From: Flavobacteriaceae bacterium PS02337
GTDB taxonomy: Bacteria; Bacteroidota; Bacteroidia; Flavobacteriales; Flavobacteriaceae
Direction: 5' to 3'
Length of the DNA: 64,000 nucleotides
NCBI GenBank assembly: GCA_029959285.1
Contig: JASCOE010000018.1
Span: 1-64,000, forward strand
Shown here: positions 45,890-53,585 of the stretch, piece after piece
Layout: each line of letters opens with the position of its first letter
Position numbering within the stretch: the stretch's first letter is position 1
The notes under the pieces: generated by a model
The model's database searches: none
The model's input: only the letters and a program-made list of their open reading frames with translations
What the model was told of the DNA's origin: nothing
Program-made: the position numbers and the translations under genes

Positions 45890-45950
45890 AAAAATAATCG
45901 TCTTTCATTTTTAAATCTGAATTAGTAAGCAATTTTCTATGAAAGGCCTA

Positions 45951-45981
45951 AAAGAGCTGTTTGTAGACAGCTCTTTTTTTT
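45951..45981 (+). terminator. Rho-independent terminator behind the M16 gene
   Basis: AAAGAGCTGT / ACAGCTCTTT with a 6-nt loop and a T run. DsbD begins 21 bp later, so DsbD probably depends on readthrough or its own promoter. Confidence 0.88.
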
Positions 45982-46001
45982 AAAATATCAAACCCAAAAC
46001 A

Positions 46002-48008
46002 ATGAAAAATACTATCATAAGTTTACTGTTATTGATCTCCGCAAGTATGTTTGGACAAATGTACAATCCGGTAAAATGGTCAACATCAGTAGAAAAAATA
46101 TCAGACAAAGAATATGTTTTAAAAGCGCAAGCCGTGATTCAATCGGGCTGGCATTTGTATGGACAATATATTGAAGAAGGCGGACCTTCGAGAACGGCTT
46201 TTATTTTCAAAAACACGAAGAAAAACTTCGAATTAGTTGGAAAAACAACCGAAGAAAAAGGGCATGAAGTGGTGGATAAAATCTTCGATATGAAAATTAA
46301 ATATTTTGAAGATAAAGCACTTTTTACTCAAAAAATAAAATTTACTTCGGCTGAAATTTCAAACGTAGCTGGAGAAGTTGAATTTATGGTTTGTGATGAC
46401 AGCAATTGTTTGCCGCCAACTTCAGAAGAATTAACGTTTAAAATTCCGAGTGAAAAAAAAGTGGCTTCTGCCGAAGAAACTGCCATTGTAAAAGAAGATG
46501 CTACAATTACAGAAGAAAAAATAGTTGCTCAAACGGAAGAAAAATCAGCAAATAAAGTGGTTCATTCAACAAAAAAAAATGAATCTAGAGGATTGCTAAC
46601 TATTTTTATTTTAGCTTTTTTATCGGGTTTTGCAGCTTTATTGACGCCTTGCGTTTTTCCAATGATTCCGATGACAGTAAGTTATTTTACCAAACAAAGT
46701 AAAACGAAAGCAGCAGGAATTAGAAACGCTATGATTTACGGAATTTCTATCGTAATTATTTATGTTTTATTGGGTTCAATTGTTACAGCGGTTTTTGGTG
46801 CAGATTCATTAAATGCACTTTCAACAAACGTTTGGTTCAATTTGATTTTCTTTATTTTATTGGTTGTTTTTGCGTGTTCATTTTTAGGAGCTTTCGAAAT
46901 TGTATTACCAAGTTCGTTAGCCAATAAAGTCGATTCGCAAGCCGACAGAGGAGGATTAATTGGAATTTTCTTCATGGCATTGGCTTTAGCCATTGTTTCG
47001 TTTTCTTGTACAGGACCAATTGTTGGGACTTTATTGGTTGAAGCGGCATCAAAAGGCGGAATAGCACCAATTGTTGGAATGTTAGGATTTTCGATTGCCA
47101 TTGCTTTGCCATTTTCATTATTTGCAGCTTTTCCAGGTTGGTTGAATGCATTACCAAAATCTGGCGGATGGTTGAATACGGTGAAAGTAGTTTTAGGATT
47201 TTTAGAATTGGCATTGGCTTTCAAATTTTTATCTAATGCCGATTTGGTTTTGCAATTGCATTGGTTAGAAAGAGAAGTTTTCTTAGCGATTTGGATTGCC
47301 GTTTTCGGAATGTTAGCTTTTTATTTATTTGGGAAAATTACACTGCCGCACGATTCGCCTTTAAACCATATTTCTGTTGGAAGATTAGGTTTCGGATTAT
47401 TGGTTTTAACTTTTACCATTTATTTGATTCCGGGACTTTGGGGCGCGCCATTAAAATTAATCAGCGGATTTCCACCTCCAATGCATTATAGCGAATCTCC
47501 AGATGGATTGGGCGGTTCTAAAATTTCGAGTCAAAGTTCCAATTCATCTCTTCCTGAAGGAGCAGAACACGGTCCACAAAACATTATCACTTTTCATGAT
47601 TACGATAAAGGAATGGAATATGCGAAAAAAGAAGGAAAACCAGTTTTGCTAGATTTCACGGGATATGCCTGCGTAAACTGCCGAAAAATGGAAGAATTAG
47701 TTTGGTCAGATTCAAAAGTTTTAAGCGTTTTAAATAATGATGTGGTTTTGATTTCACTTTATGTGGATGATAAAAAAGAACTTCCTGAAAGCGAACAATA
47801 TACTTCTGAAACTACAGGAAAAAGAATCAAAACAATCGGAAATAAATGGAGTGATTTACAGATTAAAACCTATAAAGCAAACGCACAGCCTTTTTATGTA
47901 ATTGTAGATCATAAAAGTGAAAGTTTAACCGAGCCATCTGCTTATAATCCAAATATTGAGGAATATTATAATTGGTTGCAAATCGGAATTAAAAATTTTA
48001 AAAAGTAA
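46002..48008 (+). CDS. dsbD: Thiol:disulfide interchange protein DsbD
   Basis: A three-part 668-residue protein that carries electrons from cytoplasmic thioredoxin to periplasmic thiol proteins. The N-terminal immunoglobulin-like domain (about residues 20-150) has VCDDSNCLPP. The membrane part (about 195-490, eight helices) has the redox Cys segments LTPCVFPMIPMTVSYF and FSCTGPIVGTLL. The C-terminal thioredoxin domain has GYACVNCRKME (Cys557/Cys560). A 70-residue linker rich in charged residues follows the first domain. It directly follows the peptidase and thioredoxin genes and is probably their electron source. Confidence 0.95.
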   Translation: MKNTIISLLLLISASMFGQMYNPVKWSTSVEKISDKEYVLKAQAVIQSGWHLYGQYIEEGGPSRTAFIFKNTKKNFELVGKTTEEKGHEVVDKIFDMKIKYFEDKALFTQKIKFTSAEISNVAGEVEFMVCDDSNCLPPTSEELTFKIPSEKKVASAEETAIVKEDATITEEKIVAQTEEKSANKVVHSTKKNESRGLLTIFILAFLSGFAALLTPCVFPMIPMTVSYFTKQSKTKAAGIRNAMIYGISIVIIYVLLGSIVTAVFGADSLNALSTNVWFNLIFFILLVVFACSFLGAFEIVLPSSLANKVDSQADRGGLIGIFFMALALAIVSFSCTGPIVGTLLVEAASKGGIAPIVGMLGFSIAIALPFSLFAAFPGWLNALPKSGGWLNTVKVVLGFLELALAFKFLSNADLVLQLHWLEREVFLAIWIAVFGMLAFYLFGKITLPHDSPLNHISVGRLGFGLLVLTFTIYLIPGLWGAPLKLISGFPPPMHYSESPDGLGGSKISSQSSNSSLPEGAEHGPQNIITFHDYDKGMEYAKKEGKPVLLDFTGYACVNCRKMEELVWSDSKVLSVLNNDVVLISLYVDDKKELPESEQYTSETTGKRIKTIGNKWSDLQIKTYKANAQPFYVIVDHKSESLTEPSAYNPNIEEYYNWLQIGIKNFKK

Positions 48009-48021
48009 CGAATTATAGAAT

Positions 48022-48064
48022 AAAAAAAGACCTCCAAAGTCAAATGATTTTGGAGGTTTTTTTT
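48022..48064 (+). terminator. Rho-independent terminator behind dsbD
   Basis: AAAAAGACCTCCAAA / TTTGGAGGTTTTTTTT with a 9-nt loop. It also faces the convergent ridA fragment, and may serve both. Confidence 0.9.
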
Positions 48065-48089
48065 ATCTTATTTTTAGACGAAAGTCTTT

Positions 48090-48254
48090 TTATTTTACAA
48101 CTGTGGCTTCCAATTCTACTTTTAAGGTTTCAAAAAGGCTTTTTACTTCCAATAAAGTTGTCGCCTGTTTTATACCGTGTTTCGCAACCCATTCCTGAAT
48201 GATATTGAAATGAGGCCAAAGTTCTGAAGTATTTGTGGTGTAGATGTTTAAGTG
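48090..48254 (-). pseudogene. 3' fragment of a RidA/YjgF-family gene
   Basis: The last 54-55 codons of a RidA-like protein remain: LNIYTTNTSELWPHFNIIQEW, then ATTLLEVKSLFETLKVELEATVVK, which matches the C-terminal half of the family (enamine/imine deaminase fold). The N-terminal half is missing. The frame continues into IS-like sequence (to 48290), which supplies an unrelated start. This is a gene broken by the neighbouring IS21 element. No matching 5' part is found on the other side of the element, so the break involved a deletion as well. Confidence 0.8.
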
Positions 48255-48270
48255 GAAAAAGCGGTCAAAT

Positions 48271-48372
48271 TGACCACGCTTTTTCAGCATAAAGTGACCA
48301 CCGATTTCGGGTCAAACTGACCACTCCTTTTCAATTTAAACTGACCACCTTGTTTCGGTTCAAATTGACCAC
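48271..48372. repeat. Left-end array of 24-bp-phased TGACCAC sites
   Basis: Five copies of TGACCAC at 48271, 48295, 48318, 48342 and 48366 (steps 24, 23, 24, 24). Spacer sequences also share a TTTCGG or TTTTCA word followed by TCAAA or TTAAA. Confidence 0.85.
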
Positions 48373-48429
48373 CAAACACTACTTCTTTTCATGCTGTTAA
48401 ACCATGGATCTGTATAAAAACTACAGACT

Positions 48430-49983
48430 ATGGCAAATAACAAACTAGACATGAACAAAATCAGAAAAGTCATTAAGTTGCACTGCAACGGCAAAAGCAA
48501 GCTGTTTATAAGCCGATATTTATCTCTTTCCAGAAATACTGTAAAAAAATATATCTCTTTATTTGAAGTGCTGGGATTAAGCCTGGAAACTGTCAACAAG
48601 AAAACTGACACTGAATTGGACGAGCTGTTTTCTCAGGGTCCGACAGAAGTTGTTTCCTCAAGAATCGAAGATCTGTATGCTTATTTTCCTCAGATGGAAC
48701 GGGAATTAAAAAAGGTGGGCATCACCATACAAACTATGTGGGAAAGGTATATTGAAACCCATCCCGATGGTCTTAGAGTAACGCAGTTCAGGAATCGCTT
48801 CAGAGACTGGAGCAACAAGGTAAACCCTGTGATGCATATGAATCACAAGGCTGGCGATAAAATGTATGTGGATTATGCTGGAAAGACACTCTCAATTATA
48901 GACAAAAACACGTCCGAGGTTCAGGAAGTGCAATTTTTTGTTGCCATACTCGGTGCCAGCCAGTATACTTACGCAGAAGCTTCAATGAGCCAGCAGAAGG
49001 AAGATTTTGTAGCTTCGGTAGAGAATGCAATGCGCTTTTTTCAAGGAACGCCTGCCGCAATTGTGCCCGACAACCTAAAATCTGCCGTAGTCAGAACCAG
49101 CCGCTTTGAACCTACCATTAATGAAACTCTTGCAGATTTAGCTGAACATTATGAAACTACTATTCTGCCTGCAAGAGCATACAGGCCCAGAGACAAATCT
49201 TTAGTCGAGGGCGCTGTTAAGATACTTTACAGAAGAATTTATGCAAATCTGAAAGACTCTAAATACTTCAGCATAGAAGATCTGAACCAGGAAATATGGA
49301 ATCTGCTCGATGCGCATAATAACAAGAAACTTACCGGAAGACCATACTCTCGTTTTGAACTCTTCATGGAAGATGAAAGGCATGAACTGCAGCCTCTTCC
49401 TCTGGAACGCTTTGAGATTAAATACCAGTCTCTGGCAACAGTAATGCAGAACGGGCACGTCCAGTTAAGCCAGGACAAAAACTACTACAGCGTGCCCTAT
49501 CAATATTTAAAGAAAAAAGTGAAGCTGCTGTACACCAGCTCTACTGTCGAAATATACTTCAAATACAACCGTATAGCCACACACATGAGAAATCCAAAGC
49601 CCTACATCTATACCACAAATCCAGAACATATGGCAAGCACACATCAATTTGTAGCGCAGTGGAATGCCTTAAGGTTTATTGAATGGGCCAACAGCATTGA
49701 TCCGGCAGTAGGAGAATATATTATGCAGATAATAGAAAGCAGAAACCACCCCGAGCAGGCCTATAAAAGCTGCCTAGGCATATTGTCTTTTGAGAAGAAA
49801 GTAGGTGCAGAAAGATTGATAAATGCCTGCAAACGTGCTCTGGACTTTAAGATTTATAATTTTAAAACCATACAGAACATCTTGGAAAACAGTCTGGATA
49901 AGATACCCATGGAACACGAAAAGGAAGAAGATCAGGATCTTCCCGACCACGGCAATATCAGAGGAAAAAATTATTATAACTAA
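48430..49983 (+). CDS. istA: IS21-family transposase IstA
   Basis: A 517-residue transposase. The N-terminal helix-turn-helix (NKIRKVIKLHCNGKSKLFISRYLSLSRNTVKKY) is followed by the DDE-type catalytic core with the expected residues: Asp in MYVDYAGKTL, Asp in VPDNLKSAV and Glu in KSLVEGAVKILYRRIYA. A C-terminal IstA-type domain (QLSQDKNYYSVPYQYL) ends the protein. The length is full, with no frameshift. istB follows 12 bp downstream. Both genes look intact, so the element may still be active. Confidence 0.95.
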   Translation: MANNKLDMNKIRKVIKLHCNGKSKLFISRYLSLSRNTVKKYISLFEVLGLSLETVNKKTDTELDELFSQGPTEVVSSRIEDLYAYFPQMERELKKVGITIQTMWERYIETHPDGLRVTQFRNRFRDWSNKVNPVMHMNHKAGDKMYVDYAGKTLSIIDKNTSEVQEVQFFVAILGASQYTYAEASMSQQKEDFVASVENAMRFFQGTPAAIVPDNLKSAVVRTSRFEPTINETLADLAEHYETTILPARAYRPRDKSLVEGAVKILYRRIYANLKDSKYFSIEDLNQEIWNLLDAHNNKKLTGRPYSRFELFMEDERHELQPLPLERFEIKYQSLATVMQNGHVQLSQDKNYYSVPYQYLKKKVKLLYTSSTVEIYFKYNRIATHMRNPKPYIYTTNPEHMASTHQFVAQWNALRFIEWANSIDPAVGEYIMQIIESRNHPEQAYKSCLGILSFEKKVGAERLINACKRALDFKIYNFKTIQNILENSLDKIPMEHEKEEDQDLPDHGNIRGKNYYN

Positions 49984-49995
49984 AATCAATTTACA

Positions 49996-50733
49996 ATGAA
50001 TGAATCTACTGTAGCAAAAATGAAACAGATGAAGCTTCATGGAATGCATAACGCCTTCATGACAGCTATCGAGAGCGGAAAAACCGATCATTATACCATT
50101 GACCAGTTTATGTCAATGATAATAGATGCCGAATGGGATGAACGCCACAACAGGCGTATTGAACGCAGTATTGCCAATGCACGCTTCCACTACAAATCAA
50201 ATATTGAAAGCATCAATTTTGACCAGTCCCGGAATATTGACAGAAATCTTATACTCCGGCTTGCAGAATGCAGTTTTGTAGAAAAGAATGAAAATATACT
50301 AATCACAGGAAGCACAGGTGTCGGCAAAAGTTTTTTAGGAACAGCACTTGGTTATCAGGCCTGTATTGAAGGCTATAAAGTAAGTTATTTTAATACTGCA
50401 AAATTGTTTGCAAAGCTGAAAATAGCCAAAGCAGACGGTACATACCTGAGAGAACTGATGAAAATACAAAGGCAGGATGTTATCATACTAGATGACTTTG
50501 GACTCCAGGCATTGGACAGCCAGAACAGAATCACACTTTTAGAGATCATCGAAGACAGGCACAACAATGGTTCTATTATTGTAACCTCGCAGATCCCCGT
50601 TCAGGGATGGTATGACATAATCGGCGAGAAAACCATAGCAGATGCAATCCTTGATAGATTAATACATCAGGCCCACAGGGTTGAGCTGCATGGGGAATCA
50701 ATGAGAAAGAAAAAAAGCATAATCAAGGAATAA
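49996..50733 (+). CDS. istB: IS21-family ATPase helper IstB
   Basis: A 245-residue DnaC-like AAA+ ATPase that helps IstA choose and join the target. Walker A is GSTGVGKSFLGTALG (near residue 100), Walker B is DVIILDDFGL, and the sensor region has SIIVTSQIPVQGWYDII. The N-terminal MKQMKLHGMHNAF is typical of IstB. It is complete. Confidence 0.95.
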   Translation: MNESTVAKMKQMKLHGMHNAFMTAIESGKTDHYTIDQFMSMIIDAEWDERHNRRIERSIANARFHYKSNIESINFDQSRNIDRNLILRLAECSFVEKNENILITGSTGVGKSFLGTALGYQACIEGYKVSYFNTAKLFAKLKIAKADGTYLRELMKIQRQDVIILDDFGLQALDSQNRITLLEIIEDRHNNGSIIVTSQIPVQGWYDIIGEKTIADAILDRLIHQAHRVELHGESMRKKKSIIKE

Positions 50734-50788
50734 TTATTTATCTATATTTGAAACAATAATTAACACACGAAAAAAAGTAGTTTTTTAG

Positions 50789-50867
50789 GTGCTCACTTTG
50801 CACCGAAATTAGATGGTCACTTTAAACCGAAACGAAGTGGTCACTTTAAATTGGAAAACAGTGGTCA
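50789..50867. repeat. Right-end array of 24-bp-phased GTGGTCA sites
   Basis: Four inverted copies at 50789 (GTGCTCA), 50813 (ATGGTCA), 50837 and 50861 (both GTGGTCA), each 24 bp apart. Spacers share CACTTTAAA and CCGAAA. Confidence 0.85.
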
Positions 50868-50870
50868 ATA

Positions 50871-52400
50871 TCACTGAGTTTTACATTCTGGGGCGATAGC
50901 ATTAAAAACATCGATTTCAATAATATACTGATCAGAAAATCCGTGAGTAGCGTCGTAAGCCGTTGCAGCAGTTTTTCCTAAATTATGAGCTGTAAGATTC
51001 GGATTTATAGTGTGCAATTCAATCAAAAGCAAACCAAATTTATAAACGTATGGCGACCACTTTTGTAAATGTTCTAAAAGATTATGTTCGACTAGATTAT
51101 TGCTAATTCTTTTTCCTTTGTAAGCAAATGCACCGGTCGATTTACTGATTCTGTTTTCATCAATATGTTGAGGTTCTTGCCAAATTCTGTTGTGATCTAA
51201 AAAAGTTCTGACATTCAGCAAATCTTTTAAATCAATATTGTAATTTTCTTTTAGATCGTGTGCTAGAATATCAGGTCTTCCGATATCTCCCCAAATTACT
51301 TTTGCCCAAATATCTGCTTTTATGAGGTTGGCTCTGGTTACCTTTAGTGCGGTTTGATTATAATCTGCGCCAACTAAAAACAACGGATATTCGTCGAGCA
51401 TTTTTCCGCGCAAAGTTTGTCTTTCGATTACTTCAAAAATGTGTTGCAGAAAAGCGCCATTTCCACAACCCATGTCTAGAATTCCTTTCGGCTGTTCTTC
51501 AATAGGAAGATTAAAAAGTTTGATAAGAATTTCATCCACAACTTTAAAATAAGTATCGTGAGCACCGCCGCTTCCCCAAACGTTCATTTCGCGATCAACA
51601 TGAATTTCATTTTCGCCGTCGGCTGTCTTTAAAACATCCGGATTTCCAAAAATTAATTCTTCAATTTTAGCAAATGTGGGAAGATAAGAAACCGTAACGC
51701 CATATGCACTTGCTCTTTTGGCAAAAAACAACCCCGATTCTGTAAACTGATAATTCCCATTTTTTTCGAGAAACCAGCCAAGATGCACGAAAAAGTCTAA
51801 TATTTTTTTGAAATTTTCTGGCGATTTATGAAACTCTTCGGGTCTGAAAGAAGTTTCCATAAAATACTTATGAAACATTCCGTTCATTGCCAAACGTACA
51901 ATTGTTGGTCCGATTAAATAACCTTCAATATGTTTTAAAATTTGATCTTGAATGCTGTTTTTCAAAAGATTATCTGAAGGTTCAATTCCATATCTTTTTT
52001 TATATTTTTCAAAAATAAGATTGAGTTTTTCAAAAGGAGTATCTTCAAATAAACGCGGATGAAAATGAATTGAAAGCTGAAGAAGCCCTACAACATCTTC
52101 ATACAAATGAAACATTGAAAAAGCGGTTTCTGTTTTTTCATTAATTGAAATTGTAATTTCCTGTGTTTTGTTATTTACCTCGTAATTTAAAAATCCTTGA
52201 GAAGCCAAAACTCTCATACCTACATTCAAATAGCCTTCATTTGCTTTAAAAATAGTGGTTAGTTCTGATAATTTTATTTCTTTTTTATTTAAAATAAATT
52301 CTAAAACAGATTTGTTTTTAAGCGCGATTGCAACTGGAGCAACCACCAATCCGTCGAGATGCCTGAAAATAGAACTTAAAAGTTGTGATTTATCGGTCAT
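50871..52400 (-). CDS. SAM-dependent class I methyltransferase, probably cut short at its 3' end
   Basis: The 509-residue protein has an N-terminal winged-helix-like part (about residues 5-75) and a large middle domain. The SAM-binding motif I GILDMGCGNGAFLQHIFE lies near residue 310, followed by FLVGADYNQTALKVTRANL and IWGDIGRPDILA. The last recognisable block is GKTAATAYDATHGFSDQYIIEIDVF, near the usual end of this methyltransferase type, after which relatives, as I recall them, continue about 30 residues. Here the stop codon is only 3-6 bp from the IS21 end, so I suspect loss of the tail. Substrate unknown. Confidence 0.75.
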   Translation of the reverse strand: MTDKSQLLSSIFRHLDGLVVAPVAIALKNKSVLEFILNKKEIKLSELTTIFKANEGYLNVGMRVLASQGFLNYEVNNKTQEITISINEKTETAFSMFHLYEDVVGLLQLSIHFHPRLFEDTPFEKLNLIFEKYKKRYGIEPSDNLLKNSIQDQILKHIEGYLIGPTIVRLAMNGMFHKYFMETSFRPEEFHKSPENFKKILDFFVHLGWFLEKNGNYQFTESGLFFAKRASAYGVTVSYLPTFAKIEELIFGNPDVLKTADGENEIHVDREMNVWGSGGAHDTYFKVVDEILIKLFNLPIEEQPKGILDMGCGNGAFLQHIFEVIERQTLRGKMLDEYPLFLVGADYNQTALKVTRANLIKADIWAKVIWGDIGRPDILAHDLKENYNIDLKDLLNVRTFLDHNRIWQEPQHIDENRISKSTGAFAYKGKRISNNLVEHNLLEHLQKWSPYVYKFGLLLIELHTINPNLTAHNLGKTAATAYDATHGFSDQYIIEIDVFNAIAPECKTQ

Positions 52401-52746
52401 AATAAAAAAGTGAAGGTTAGTTTAAAAATAGTGATTTTTTTTCAAACCTTAAACCCTAAACCTTTTCACATTTTAGGATAATATAAAATCAGTGTAGAAA
52501 AAAAGTCTTTCACTAAGAAAAATTCAAAAAAGATTTTGGTTTTGGAGCACTTTCATTAATTTTTTGTTAAGTCAATTTATTCCTTAATAAAGCTAAATTT
52601 TCTGCTTTTTATAAGAGAAAGATTGTTATATGATGTCAAATTTTTTGTTTATCATATAAAAGTTCAAGTAGGCTTTTTTTACAGCTAACGTTTGACTTCA
52701 AATGTTAATAATATGTTTCGTTTCAAAGTGGTTTTATTAATGTAAA
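52401..52746. other. Intergenic region with no recognised gene
   Basis: AT-rich DNA between divergent methyltransferase and sigma genes. It probably holds promoters for both, but I could not place any with confidence. No RNA gene or repeat is apparent. Confidence 0.5.
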
Positions 52747-52790
52747 CGTAACCTAATCGACCTACCCCAAGTTTTAATTTTGAAGACATA
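52747..52790 (+). promoter_or_regulatory. Shared 44-bp leader motif, copy upstream of the ECF sigma gene
   Basis: CGTAACCT...CCTACC...CAA...AATTT..AAGACATA. It matches the sequence at 53517-53560 at 33 of 44 positions without gaps. It lies 124 bp before the sigma start codon. Candidate promoter or operator used by the sigma factor itself. Confidence 0.5.
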
Positions 52791-52914
52791 TAAGAAGAAC
52801 TCAATACTTTGTATATGTCATTTTTTCAAAAACACGAACATTATCACAACTCAATCAGAAAAAGTGTTTCTACGGACGCTTTTCTTTTGATTATTCATTC
52901 CAAAATAATGTATC

Positions 52915-53472
52915 ATGTATAAAAAGTTTACAGACGAAGAACTTGTCGAATTACTAAAATCAGGCAAGGATAAAGCTTTTGATGAACTTTATTTTAGATA
53001 CCGCGATGTGCTTGTTCGATTTGTTTATTTGAGAATGAAATCAATCGCAATCTCAGAAGAAATTGTACAGGAAGTTTTTACCTCTATTTGGGAACGACGC
53101 AAGACGATTGTAATCCAGAAAAGTTTTGCGGCTTATATCTATACTTCAGTTCGTTACATGACTTTAGATTATATAAAATCGCACGAAGTTACTGATCAAT
53201 ATATTCAGGAAGTTTTAGACAAAAATGTGGTGGCTTACTCAAGCCACAACGCAACAGAAGATGCTATTTATTATGATGAATTGCAAAAAGCTGTTGATGA
53301 AGCTGCAATGTTGCTTCCTAAAAAATCAAAAGAGGTTTTTATTCTAAGTCGTGTAAAACATTACACAAATAAAGAAATCGCCGAAGAACTGAATGTTTCT
53401 ATCGAAACGGTCAAATACCATATTACGTATGCGCTAAAATTTATGCGTACCTATTTAGGCGAATTCAACTAA
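52915..53472 (+). CDS. ECF (FecI-type) RNA polymerase sigma factor (third locus)
   Basis: A 185-residue sigma factor. Region 2 holds LYFRYRDVLVRFVYLRMKSIAISEEIVQEVFTSIWER, and region 4 holds LPKKSKEVFILSRVKHYTNKEIAEELNVSIETVKYHITYAL. It is 113 bp before its FecR gene, in the standard order. By analogy it drives the SusC/SusD operon at 54576 when the receptor binds its ligand. The 44-bp motif ahead of both sigma and FecR genes suggests that it also acts on its own promoter. Confidence 0.92.
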   Translation: MYKKFTDEELVELLKSGKDKAFDELYFRYRDVLVRFVYLRMKSIAISEEIVQEVFTSIWERRKTIVIQKSFAAYIYTSVRYMTLDYIKSHEVTDQYIQEVLDKNVVAYSSHNATEDAIYYDELQKAVDEAAMLLPKKSKEVFILSRVKHYTNKEIAEELNVSIETVKYHITYALKFMRTYLGEFN

Positions 53473-53516
53473 AAGTAAAATTCAGATTAAGAACTCGGTT
53501 TTTTTCTTAACAGAAG

Positions 53517-53560
53517 CGTAACCTGCTGCGCCTACCTCAAAATTCAATTTCCAAGACATA
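53517..53560 (+). promoter_or_regulatory. Shared 44-bp leader motif, copy upstream of the FecR gene
   Basis: CGTAACCT...CCTACC...CAA...AATTT..AAGACATA, 25 bp before the FecR start codon, aligned ungapped with 52747-52790. The most constant blocks are the first 8 bases, CCTACC and the last 8 bases. Confidence 0.5.
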
Positions 53561-53585
53561 CTATTAAAGACATAAAGAAATTATA

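Larger units (their letters stand above)
48271..50867 (+). mobile_element. IS21-family insertion sequence
   Basis: An istA/istB pair with multiple terminal repeats. The left end has five TGACCAC copies (48271, 48295, 48318, 48342, 48366); the right end has four inverted copies (50789, 50813, 50837, 50861, two with one base changed). Spacing is 23-24 bp throughout. These are the usual repeated transposase-binding sites of IS21 elements. I set the ends at the outermost copies; flanking bases may belong to it. No target-site duplication was found. GC content and codon use differ from the AT-rich neighbours. Confidence 0.85.

Noticed and set aside
46760-47224. 154-residue minus-strand ORF within dsbD
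   Set aside because: It lies wholly antisense to the DsbD membrane domain and reflects its codon pattern.
48090-48290. A complete small gene on the minus strand
   Set aside because: Its first 12 codons come from the IS-end-like sequence; only the remaining part matches RidA, so it is a fragment and not a gene with its own start.
48268-50870. Target-site duplication of the IS21 element
   Set aside because: The bases outside the outermost TGACCAC/GTGGTCA copies (AAT and ATA) do not give a convincing 4-8 bp duplication.
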